From: Dehalococcoidia bacterium
GTDB taxonomy: Bacteria > Chloroflexota > Dehalococcoidia > Lucifugimonadales > SHYT01
Length of the DNA stretch: 64,000 bases
Reading direction: 5' to 3'
Assembly: GCA_009693045.1 (NCBI GenBank)
Contig: SHXZ01000006.1
Location: 62,001 to 126,000 of the forward strand
The stretch's first letter is position 1. Each line of letters starts with the position of its first letter. Made by a program: the position numbers and the translations under genes. Positions 45,188 through 52,611 of the stretch are shown here, in pieces. The notes below the pieces were generated by a model that saw nothing but the letters and a program-made list of their open reading frames with translations, was not told where the DNA came from and did no database searches.

Positions 45188-46624
45188 TTATCGTCTGGCC
45201 GTAGCTGGTGCCGTGGGCTGCGCGGGGGAGTCGCTCGGTGCCGCGACCACCTGACTCAGCCGGAGGTTGCGGATGCGCGGCGACAGCAGGAAGATCGCCA
45301 CGGTAAGCCCGGCTGCGATGCTGGACACCGCCGTGACGACGACGGGAGCGCTGAACAGGTCACTGAGCGTTCCGACGACCATGGACGCCAGAGGCATCAG
45401 CCCCATCGTCAGCATGAACAGGCTTATGATGCGCCCCCGCATGTGGTCTGGTACGGAAAGCTGCAGGATCGTCTGGGTGGTAGCCATGTATACCATCTCG
45501 GTGAAACCCGCCAGGACCAAGAAGGGCAAAGCGGCTGCGACCGACGTGGCGAATGAGAAGCCTAAGAGAGACAAGCTCGCCGCAAGCAACGAGCCGAGCT
45601 GTATGAGACCGCGACGCTCAAATTTTCCAAGCGCCGCGACGAATAGGGCCCCAATCAGCCCGCCAACGCCTGTCGCAGACAGAAGGAAGCCCAGGGTGTC
45701 CGGGCCACCCCTGAACACATCTTTCGCGAAGATGGGCATGAGCCCCATGAACGTGGGGATTAGGAGCAAGGGCGGGATAAATCCCATGAGCATGAGGCTG
45801 CGGGTCATGGGCGTGTGGATCGCGTAGCGCATGCCGTCCAACAGGTTGCTCCTAATGGAGCCGGCTGAGCGCCCGGTGGGAACTCCTCGCCTGGCTGGGA
45901 AAGTGATCATGATCAGGGTGATGAGCACCCCGACATACGCGGCGGACTGAACGAAGAAGTTCCCTTCAGGCCCAAGGGCCTTGATAAGGAACCCCGCGGC
46001 GCTGGGGCCAAAGACGCGGGTTACATTGAACGCCGCGCTGGCGAGGGCGACGGCGTTGGGAATGGCGTGGCGCGGCACGAGGTCGAATACCACGGTCTGC
46101 TGCACCGGCATCCACACCACCTGGACGAAGCCAGCCACGAACGTGAACGCAAATAGGTGCCAAACGTCTATCTGGTCCAGGGCAAGCCCAACGGCCATGC
46201 CCATCGTCAAGAACAGCATCACGCCTTGGCACATCAGCATGAGCTTGCGGCGGTCCATGCGGTCCACCAGCACGCCCGCCAGAGGCGCGAGGAGCAAGAG
46301 GGGGATGGCTCGCATGCCGTTCATGGCGCCCAGGAGCGTCCCCTTGCCCGTCAGGTCATAGACGATCCAGCTCAGCGTCGTCATCTGGATCCACATGCCC
46401 GCACTGCCGAAGAATTGGCTTGCCCAGAGCAAGCGGAAGTTCCTCAGGCTGAGGGAGTAGAACATACCGACGTTTGCAATCGGTGCATGGTCTTCGGCCT
46501 GCGGACCAGCCAACTCCACCGCGGCACCGTGATGAGTCCCGACGCCGTTTCCGCTTGCGCCGTTCCTCACGTTCCCGTTCATCACGGGCTGCGTTGGCCG
46601 CTGTCGCTCAGAATCGCTCGGCAT
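45188..46624 (-). CDS. MFS transporter, EntS/TIGR00900-like exporter
   Basis: A 478-residue, 12-helix major facilitator: YSLSLRNFRLLWASQFFGSA, MTTLSWIVYDLTGKGTLLGA, PLAGVLVDRMDRRKLMLMCQ (motif A loop), NAVALASAAFNVTRVFGPSA and SVPDHMRGRIISLFMLTMGL, which fit the MFS_3 enterobactin-exporter-like branch. An N-terminal polar tail of about 45 residues precedes helix 1. GAGGTTAGGT lies upstream of the start. Downstream of MATE and MarR genes on the same strand, it is probably part of a drug or metabolite efflux unit. Confidence 0.88.
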   Translation of the reverse strand: MPSDSERQRPTQPVMNGNVRNGASGNGVGTHHGAAVELAGPQAEDHAPIANVGMFYSLSLRNFRLLWASQFFGSAGMWIQMTTLSWIVYDLTGKGTLLGAMNGMRAIPLLLLAPLAGVLVDRMDRRKLMLMCQGVMLFLTMGMAVGLALDQIDVWHLFAFTFVAGFVQVVWMPVQQTVVFDLVPRHAIPNAVALASAAFNVTRVFGPSAAGFLIKALGPEGNFFVQSAAYVGVLITLIMITFPARRGVPTGRSAGSIRSNLLDGMRYAIHTPMTRSLMLMGFIPPLLLIPTFMGLMPIFAKDVFRGGPDTLGFLLSATGVGGLIGALFVAALGKFERRGLIQLGSLLAASLSLLGFSFATSVAAALPFLVLAGFTEMVYMATTQTILQLSVPDHMRGRIISLFMLTMGLMPLASMVVGTLSDLFSAPVVVTAVSSIAAGLTVAIFLLSPRIRNLRLSQVVAAPSDSPAQPTAPATARR

Positions 46625-46781
46625 ACCTAACCTCGTTTAACTCCATCCTGCGTGTGAACAGCCCTCGCTCTCCACGTTTGCCGCACCAGCCCTTGCAAGC
46701 ACCAACTCGGTTCAGTCAGTTGGCTGCAAAGCCCGCAGAGAGGGTCGCTAAGTTTTAGATGCTGCTTACCGCGACCGTGGT

Positions 46782-48338
46782 TCAGATAACTTTCACTTTC
46801 GTCCACCTTCCCCAGAAGAAGTACGGGAAGTAGAACAGCCACCGCGCCGCAAAACCGGCAATAGACGCGTAGGCAATGCCCAACACACCAAAGTGGGAGT
46901 GGGTGAGGAACCACGCCAGGGGTATCTCAACGCCCCAGACCGCGAGGAGGGTCACGACCATTGGCGCCATGGTGTCACCAGCGACGTTGTACGCCTGCTG
47001 GAACACCATCGCCTGCACCATGAACACCGCGGCGAACACCTGGATCCTTAGCCACGTTGAGGTGAGGCCAACGACCTCCGGATTGTTCGTGAACAGCGAG
47101 ACAAACAGCACCGGCAGTGCGAAGATCAGCGCGCCGACGACACCGTTGAGCAGGAACATGTACACTTGGGCCCACTTCAGGGCCTCCCGCGCCCGCTCGG
47201 GCTTGCCCGCGCCCAAGTTTTGCCCGGCCAGGATCCCCGCTCCTTGGCCCATCCCCATGCCGCCGAAGTTGACGAACATCTCACTGCGGCGGGTAATAGC
47301 GTAGGCCGCCAGAGCAGCATCGCCAAATGGCGTTACAAAACGGAGCAAAGCAAGCTGGGCCGTTGCGCGCTCCAACCCACCCACGGAGGCTGGCGCTCCC
47401 AGCTTAAAAAGGCGCCAAATCAACGGGAGATCAGCCCGATAGCCGCGCAAGGACAGGTGCAACCGCGACTTGCCCCCAAACAGGGTGTAGAAGTTGAGGG
47501 CGCAGCCTGCCAGTTGGGCCAGGACGTTCGCCAGCGCCGCTCCTGCCAGTCCCAGCTCGGGGAACCACCACCAGCCGAACATCAAGAACGGCGTCAGCGC
47601 AATGTGGATGACGCGCGTCAGCGTGGTTGCCTTGAGCGGGGTCACGACATCACCGGAGGCTTGCAAGGCCGCCGCCGTCATCATGCGAAAGGACATGGTG
47701 GACATGCCGACAAACTGGACCCGCATGTACATGGCGGTCTCGTCCTTGACGGCTTCGCTGGCGCCGATGACGCGCAGGAGGACATCGGTAAGCGCCAGGC
47801 CGACGACCAGCATGAGCACGGAATAGACGGTCGTCATGGTAAAGCCTTGAAGGGCGACGTGGTTGGCCAGCTTGATGTCCCCGGCGCCCACCGCGCGGGC
47901 GATCATGGCCCGCATGGACATGTCCAGACCCTGGCGGGCCATCATGCCAAACTGGGTGAAGCTCTGCGCCACGCCGAGGCCCGCCACCGCCCGGAAGCCC
48001 CCCGGTAGCCTGCCAGCCCACAGCAGGTCGACCAGCTGGTCCAAGATGTTGAGGATGCTCTCCAGCATCTGGGGCCACGCCAAGCCCCAGAGATGCTTGC
48101 GAACGTTACCGGTTGTCAGATCGCGGTGGGTGCGACGGCGTGGCGGAGCGCCGTGGCCATCAACGCGAGGCGGAGGGGGCGTCGCGAGCGCGGCCTGATC
48201 CGGGCCGTTGCCGCTTAGCTGAGCGCTGCCGGCATTGGCAACCGCCACCTGGCTGGCGGCGGCCGGCGAAGGCTCTCTCGCAGCTTCGCTGACTGGTGCG
48301 CCATCTTCTGTGTTCACATCTACCCCGGTTGGAAGCAC
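46782..48338 (-). CDS. MATE family efflux transporter
   Basis: A 518-residue MATE (MatE x2) protein with a 70-residue polar N-terminal extension. Helical core: GLAWPQMLESILNILDQLVD, VAGLGVAQSFTQFGMMARQG, GLAGAALANVLAQLAGCALN, NFGGMGMGQGAGILAGQNLG, LGAGKPERAREALKWAQVYM. It is probably a sodium- or proton-coupled exporter of cationic compounds. The GTG start at 48338 is assumed; later Met codons in the extension are also possible. It lies between the MFS gene and the MarR regulator in one orientation. Confidence 0.9.
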   Translation of the reverse strand: MLPTGVDVNTEDGAPVSEAAREPSPAAASQVAVANAGSAQLSGNGPDQAALATPPPPRVDGHGAPPRRRTHRDLTTGNVRKHLWGLAWPQMLESILNILDQLVDLLWAGRLPGGFRAVAGLGVAQSFTQFGMMARQGLDMSMRAMIARAVGAGDIKLANHVALQGFTMTTVYSVLMLVVGLALTDVLLRVIGASEAVKDETAMYMRVQFVGMSTMSFRMMTAAALQASGDVVTPLKATTLTRVIHIALTPFLMFGWWWFPELGLAGAALANVLAQLAGCALNFYTLFGGKSRLHLSLRGYRADLPLIWRLFKLGAPASVGGLERATAQLALLRFVTPFGDAALAAYAITRRSEMFVNFGGMGMGQGAGILAGQNLGAGKPERAREALKWAQVYMFLLNGVVGALIFALPVLFVSLFTNNPEVVGLTSTWLRIQVFAAVFMVQAMVFQQAYNVAGDTMAPMVVTLLAVWGVEIPLAWFLTHSHFGVLGIAYASIAGFAARWLFYFPYFFWGRWTKVKVI

Positions 48339-48504
48339 AACACACGCTGATCACTAAGGCTACGTGAGCTCCATAATAGATAGGGGACCTGCGCCTGCAC
48401 CCGTACTGTTGACTGTAGCAATGGTCGAAGCAGTTGGACTACGATGGCTGATTGGAGCCAGGCCAAGCTCACTGGACGCGCCATGCTCCGTGAAGGGTTC
48501 TGAC

Positions 48505-49041
48505 TCACTGGGCATTTGCCGACTCCTTGAGGCGCGGCGCGGCCTGGTCTTCAACCTCTTGGCGGAAGCGGGCCTCGTCCAGCCACGTCTCCGCGTTTTT
48601 TCCAAGGAAGACCAGACCCTTCACGAAGGCGCGCCCTTCCCTGTCGGTAAGCCCGTCAAGCACCCGTTCCAAGACCACCCGGCGCTCAGAGATGACGCGC
48701 GCAGCCACCGCTTGAGCTTCGTGGCTGAGCGTGACCTCCACGCGCCGGCGGTCAGTGCTGGAGCGCGTCCGCGTCACTTTGCCGGTGGCCTCAAGGGCCG
48801 CCACGCATTCGGTCGCGGCGGAGCAGGATACACCCAGCCCGCGAGCGAGTTGGCCCATGGACTGATGTCCGTTCTGGAACAGGTGGATGAGCACGCGTAC
48901 TTGCGCCAATGTGGGCACCTTGTCGCCCTGAGGCCGGCCGGGTGCGAACCGGCGAAGCCAGCGCGCGAGGCTAGGCAGCGCCTCCAGCGCCTGGTCAAGG
49001 TTATGGTACAGATTCTTTTCGGGTTCCGAAAGGCTCTTCAT
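48505..49041 (-). CDS. MarR-family transcriptional regulator
   Basis: A 178-residue winged-helix regulator: VPTLAQVRVLIHLFQNGHQS, MGQLARGLGVSCSAATECVA (recognition helix), LEATGKVTRTRSSTDRRRVE (wing DRR motif) and VTLSHEAQAVAARVISERRV. The start at 49041 (MKSLSEPEKN) is preferred to the longer frame whose first 40 residues are low-complexity. Upstream of, and in the same direction as, the MATE and MFS genes, it probably represses efflux until a ligand binds. A regulator-plus-pump arrangement is classical for MarR. Confidence 0.9.
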   Translation of the reverse strand: MKSLSEPEKNLYHNLDQALEALPSLARWLRRFAPGRPQGDKVPTLAQVRVLIHLFQNGHQSMGQLARGLGVSCSAATECVAALEATGKVTRTRSSTDRRRVEVTLSHEAQAVAARVISERRVVLERVLDGLTDREGRAFVKGLVFLGKNAETWLDEARFRQEVEDQAAPRLKESANAQ

Positions 49042-49387
49042 GCGGTTATTGTAGGCACCCCCACGCCGCCCGTCAATGGCTGTTTTTCCTCGAAAGTGTC
49101 GGGCTCTGCGATGCTTGTGACCGCACTCTGTCTCGCGGGTGTCGGGAATCAGAAACTGTCTCATTCAATTCAGGGGCAGACTGTCTTGAGGATGGGCATA
49201 ACACCCAACCTCAGTGTTCGTTTTCCTAAGTGGAACACCTGCGAAGCTAGCCAGGGCGCAGACTCAAAGCCCCTCAACAGTGCGTCTTCTCCTACCGAAT
49301 GGTAAGAAGAGACGGCAAACATGTTGAATGGACTGTCTGTCTCGCGAATGGGCCTTTCGCAGGGAAGACTGACCAGGGAGGTGGCCA

Positions 49388-49741
49388 ATGACGACGCTTG
49401 TCGCAGTCTCGCCGAAGGAACTCATGCACGAGCACTTGATCGTGCTGAGGGAATACGCGCGCCAGGTGCTGGTTAGACGCGAGACCCTGCGCTCGCGCTC
49501 CGACAGCGACTGGAGGCTTCGCATGGCCGAATTCCTGGCGATCGGCGCGACGTTCCGCCTGGTGTACCACGACCTGTTCGCGGCAAAACCGCAGTGCGGA
49601 TGCTCGTCGTGCCGTGCTCGCGCGGAGGCCGACCATCCTCAGACGCCGCCCGACGAAGCCGCGCGACACAGGGCGCCTGACCCTAACGCCAACACCATAT
49701 ACAAGGCCCGCGCGGGTCTCGTCTTCGCCCTCTTGTTCTGA
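49388..49741 (+). CDS. Hypothetical protein with CxCxxC motif
   Basis: 117 residues. ATG 49388 follows GGGAGGTGGCCA, a strong ribosome-binding site. N-terminal helices (VSPKELMHEHLIVLREYARQ; RLRMAEFLAIGATFRLVYHD) are followed by KPQCGCSSCRARAEADHPQT, a C-x-C-x2-C cluster that might bind zinc or iron, then a Pro-rich tail. No known family recognised. It stands alone between the MarR gene (divergent) and the CADD pseudogene (convergent). Confidence 0.65.
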   Translation: MTTLVAVSPKELMHEHLIVLREYARQVLVRRETLRSRSDSDWRLRMAEFLAIGATFRLVYHDLFAAKPQCGCSSCRARAEADHPQTPPDEAARHRAPDPNANTIYKARAGLVFALLF

Positions 49742-49753
49742 TTGCCGAGACGG

Positions 49754-50442
49754 TCACGCCCGGGACGCGACTCCCTGCATTCTGGCCTCCTGAACGCCGT
49801 CCAGAAAGCCCCACAGGGCGTCCAGCGCCCGCTCCAGGGCCGCCTCAACACCACCCTCTTACTCAGGGGTCAGTTGTTGCGCGACAATCCCCTGCGCCTC
49901 GCCGTTGGAATGCTCCACGTCCAGGCCGGAGTGCAGCGCGAAGAACTCCGTTGCTTCCGGCGAGGTCAACCCGTAGAACTCGCGGAGGCCGCGGGCTTCT
50001 CGGTGGCGACGGCGGGCACCTGCGCCTCGTAGGCGTACATGGCGACAAGGCCTTCCTGGTAGCTCCCGTCGCGCGTAATCGCCTTCAGCGTGTCCACCAG
50101 GCGGCGCGTATGCGGGAACACATCCGCGCGCTCCACCTCCGTCTTGCTCAGCCCCAGCGCTCCAGCGAACTGGAGCCAGAGGAAGGCGTGGTTGCGCTCG
50201 CCGTGCTCCTCGTCCCACAGGTTGTCCAGCACGATCTGGCGGATAGCGGGGACCGGACACCGGCTGTGGATTGCGCTAAGCATGACCGGAAAATTGGACT
50301 CAAACTGGTAGTACTGTGCCGCGTACACGCGCAGGTCGTCCAGCGTAAGCTTGCCCGCCTGCCAGTCCTGGTAGAACGGGTGCTTGAGCAAGCTCTTCTG
50401 CTGGATACGGGCGCTGATGCGAGAGAGTAGGTCAGAGGTCAT
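49754..50442 (-). pseudogene. CADD/TenA-like haem-oxygenase-fold protein, frameshift and nonsense
   Basis: The minus strand reads LLKHPFYQDWQAGKLTLDDL, YAAQYYQFESNFPVMLSAIH, DNLWDEEHGERNHAFLWLQF and AMYAYEAQVPAVATEK, the diiron haem-oxygenase-like fold of CADD (putative folate/pABA metabolism) proteins. After ATEK the frame is lost by one base. The correct continuation ARGLREFYGLTSPEATEFFA and HSGLDVEHSNGEAQGIVAQQ is in the next frame, then a TAA interrupts it, and EGGVEAALERALDALWGFLD (the expected C-terminal helix) continues to TGA 49754. Two lesions mark it as a pseudogene, although the first 150 residues are intact. Confidence 0.85.
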
Positions 50443-50557
50443 CAGTCCCCCTCAAAGTGAAAGTCCGCAACGATTATAGCAAGTCCGTCCTGACTACCGC
50501 CGTCTCCCGCCCTTGTTCCAAGCCTGCCAAAGGGCCGACAACCGGAATACTTGTACA

Positions 50558-50643
50558 TGGCGCCAACATCCTTTGCACATTGGCCGGCAGGGAATACAGT
50601 GAATGGGGATTCCTCTCATTGTTGAGAGGCCACGTTGGCGCCA
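50558..50643. promoter_or_regulatory. Nested inverted repeats in the leader of the receiver-domain gene
   Basis: An outer 10-bp pair TGGCGCCAAC (50558) with GTTGGCGCCA (50634) encloses an inner 7-bp hairpin CCTCTCA/TGAGAGG (50612-50629) with loop TTGT. It ends about 25 bp before the ATG, so it would sit in the 5' leader or overlap the promoter. Confidence 0.55.
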
Positions 50644-50668
50644 CCATACGCCCTGAGAGGTGTCCCGC

Positions 50669-50989
50669 ATGACCACCTCGCCCGCGCCCGTCCGCGTCCT
50701 TGTGGTGGCGGACGACCCGCTGGCCCGCACCGGCCTCGCCACGCTCCTCGCCGCCCAGCCCGGCTGCGCCGTGGTGGGCCAGACAGAAAGCGCGCCCGGC
50801 CTCAGCGACGCGCTGATGGTCTTCCGTCCCGACGTCGTGGTGTGGGACCTGGGCTGGGACACCGTCAGGATGCTGGAACGTCTGGCCGACCTGCGTGACC
50901 TGGGCGTGCCGGTCGTTGCGCTCGCGCCCGACGAGGCTTCCGCGTCCCAGGCGTGGGTCTCCGGAGCGCGCAGCATCCTCATTCATCCT
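50669..50989 (+). pseudogene. Truncated response-regulator receiver domain
   Basis: ATG 50669 after GAGAGGTGTCCCGC begins VRVLVVADDPLARTGLATLL, then DVVVWDLGWDTVRML (phospho-acceptor Asp in VVWDLG) and VPVVALAPDEASASQAWVSG, a NarL/LuxR-type receiver of about 105 residues that breaks off at SGARSIL. The final receiver strand/helix and any DNA-binding domain are missing. The frame continues to 51550 only as out-of-register translation of the DsrE-like gene. A deletion fused this 5' gene part to the DsrE-like 3' part. Confidence 0.7.
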
Positions 50990-51281
50990 CGCCAACGGCG
51001 CGCGCGAGGCAGGCCACGAGGCGGAGGTCTTCCTGGCAGGCGAGGCGGTATACCTGATGAAGGATGCAGTCGCCAACGCAACGGTCCCCGTCGGGTGGCC
51101 GCCGTTGCAGGACTTACTGAAGACAGCCCACGAGCGGGGCGTGAAGGTCCACGTCTGAAAGGGCTGCTCGGACGCCCGTGGGGTGTCCGAAGCCGATCTC
51201 CAGGGCAAGAACGCCCAGTTCACCAACCCAAGGGACTTCGCCAATATCTGCGTCAAGGCAACGCAGGTCATCGGAATCTGA
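50895..51281 (+). CDS. DsrE-family selenoprotein (Sec in UxxC), N terminus replaced
   Basis: In the frame containing 50895, PERAASSFILANGAREAGHE, AEVFLAGEAVYLMKDAVANA and WPPLQDLLKTAHERGVKVHV match the DsrE/F sulfur-relay fold, followed by TGA at 51156-51158 and KGCSDARGVSEADLQGKNAQ to TGA 51279. In cysteine homologues the position is Cys (VxVCxxC), so Sec with a downstream Cys gives U-K-G-C. A strong hairpin follows the TGA. The first strand of the domain (before PERAA) is absent and the DNA is shared with the receiver frame; start codons are poor (GTG 50895, TTG inside), so expression of this copy is doubtful although its C-terminal half is intact. Confidence 0.75.
51169..51189 (+). ncRNA. 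bSECIS-like hairpin of the DsrE selenoprotein
   Basis: CGGACGCC pairs with GGTGTCCG (8 bp, one G-U) around the loop CGTGG, with a G in the second loop position. The stem starts 11 nt after the in-frame TGA and the loop lies at +19 to +23, within the distance used by SelB in bacteria. Confidence 0.75.
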
Positions 51282-51386
51282 CGCATACGGCAAGAACAAG
51301 AGAGAGGAGGGCCAGTTGGCCTCTCCCCTTTCTGTGCTTCCTGCAGCTAGTGCGACGCACGAAGCAAGCGCGACAAGAGCCTTCCT

Positions 51387-52496
51387 CTACGTGGGTTTGG
51401 GCAGCTCCAATGGCGGATAGAACGGCTGGCTCGCCGGGTCCTCCCGCGCCTGCAGGAACGTCGTGCCGTAGTCCTGCTCAATGTTCCCCAGGTTGTACGC
51501 CTGCCGCCGGTACGTCCAGTTGTTCGGCTTCAGCTGGTGCGCCCGCTTAAAGTGGGCCACCGCGTCCTTGACATGGCCCTGCTGGAACAAGTACACCCCT
51601 AAGCGAAACGACGCCATCGCCTGCACGTCTTCCGCGGTCATCTGGCTCGTGTGCGCCTGCACGCGGCGCTCGTCCTGAACGTAGATGCTCGTCGGCCCCT
51701 TGGATACCCAGTCTCTCACCGCATTGAGATAGTCCTGATTCACCGTCGACTCGCCCGTCTCGCGGTTGCGGCGCGCCGCGTAGACCGGGTCGTTGGCCCG
51801 GACGATGCTCCCCTGCTCGTCAATCCAGAACACCGACGGCACGTTCTTCGCGCCGTACAGCTCCGCCACCCGGTGCTGCTCGTCAATCACCGACGGATGC
51901 TGCGGGTTGGCCTGCTTGATCCACGACTCGGCGGCAGCGGCCCCCTTGCTGTCGCACGCCACCGTGAACACCTCAAAGTTCTTGCCCTTCAGTTCCTCGC
52001 GCAACCCCTGCCAGACCGGCAGGTCAAACCGGCATCCTCACCACGAGGCCCAACACGCCAGCAACACCTTCTTGCCCCGAAGCTCCGACAGCGAGTGGGG
52101 CTTGCCCGCCAGGTCCGGCAGCGTGAAGTCCGGCGCCTGCCGCGAGCCCACTCGGCTCTGCCACTCCCACGACGGCGGCCCGAAGTACCACACGTAGTGC
52201 GCCTCGTCGCGGGCGAAGGGTTGGTCTATGAGCCGCGCAAACTCCGACACGTTGAACCACCGCTCGCCACTTTCCTCATGGAGAAAACTGGCGAGTCTCG
52301 CATCCGGCACAGGCACGCACGTCTCGCCCCGACAGACCCCCTCGGGCTTCAGTTCCCAGCCGCTCGCCGCCGCCAGGTCGGGCAGCGTCAGCCACAGGTC
52401 GTCGCCCTCAACCCACCCACGCGGCAGCTTGGACACCTTTTCCTGGTACAGGACCGTGGCAGTAACGGACCCCCCTCTAGATGACGTTGTAGACAT
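51387..52496 (-). CDS. Redoxin/TlpA-like thioredoxin-fold selenoprotein, Sec153
   Basis: ATG 52496 after GGGAGGGTAGCC opens 369 codons with one internal TGA at 52040-52038. Residues 1 to about 115 contain ELKPEGVCRGETCVPVPDAR, a cofactor-less sensory-like region. The redoxin domain starts QAPDFTLPDLAGKPHSLSEL and reaches LLACWASW-TGA-GCRFDLPVW, so TGA is exactly where WCGC or WCGPC stands in thioredoxin-like proteins (W-U-G-C-R). The fold continues in register: FEVFTVACDSKGAAAAESWI, KNVPSVFWIDEQGSIVRAND and a TPR-like tail (ASFRLGVYLFQQGHVKDAVA). It is probably a cytoplasmic thiol/selenol oxidoreductase; its partner is unknown. Confidence 0.87.
52009..52034 (-). ncRNA. Candidate bSECIS of the redoxin selenoprotein
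   Basis: On the minus strand, 4 nt after TGA, TGCC pairs with GGCA (26 nt span), enclosing GACC/GGTC around the loop TGCC; an asymmetric internal loop separates the two 4-bp stems. The loop lies 17-20 nt after the TGA. It is weaker than the DsrE hairpin. Confidence 0.5.
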
Positions 52497-52532
52497 GGCT
52501 ACCCTCCCTCGTTCACGCCACCATCTTGATGT

Positions 52533-52557
52533 AGAGGCGGGTTTCAAACCCGCCTCT
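52533..52557 (-). terminator. 11-bp hairpin between purL and the redoxin gene
   Basis: AGAGGCGGGTTT and its near-complete complement around TCA form a compact stem after purL and before the next minus-strand gene. There is no T-run. Confidence 0.5.
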
Positions 52558-52611
52558 ATTCAATGACCACCATTATTAGCGAACAAGCCTCTGCATGGGA
52601 AGAGCCGACCG

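Noticed and set aside
50989-51550. C-terminal extension of the receiver-domain frame
   Set aside because: It is out-of-register translation of the DsrE-like gene and antisense of the redoxin gene.
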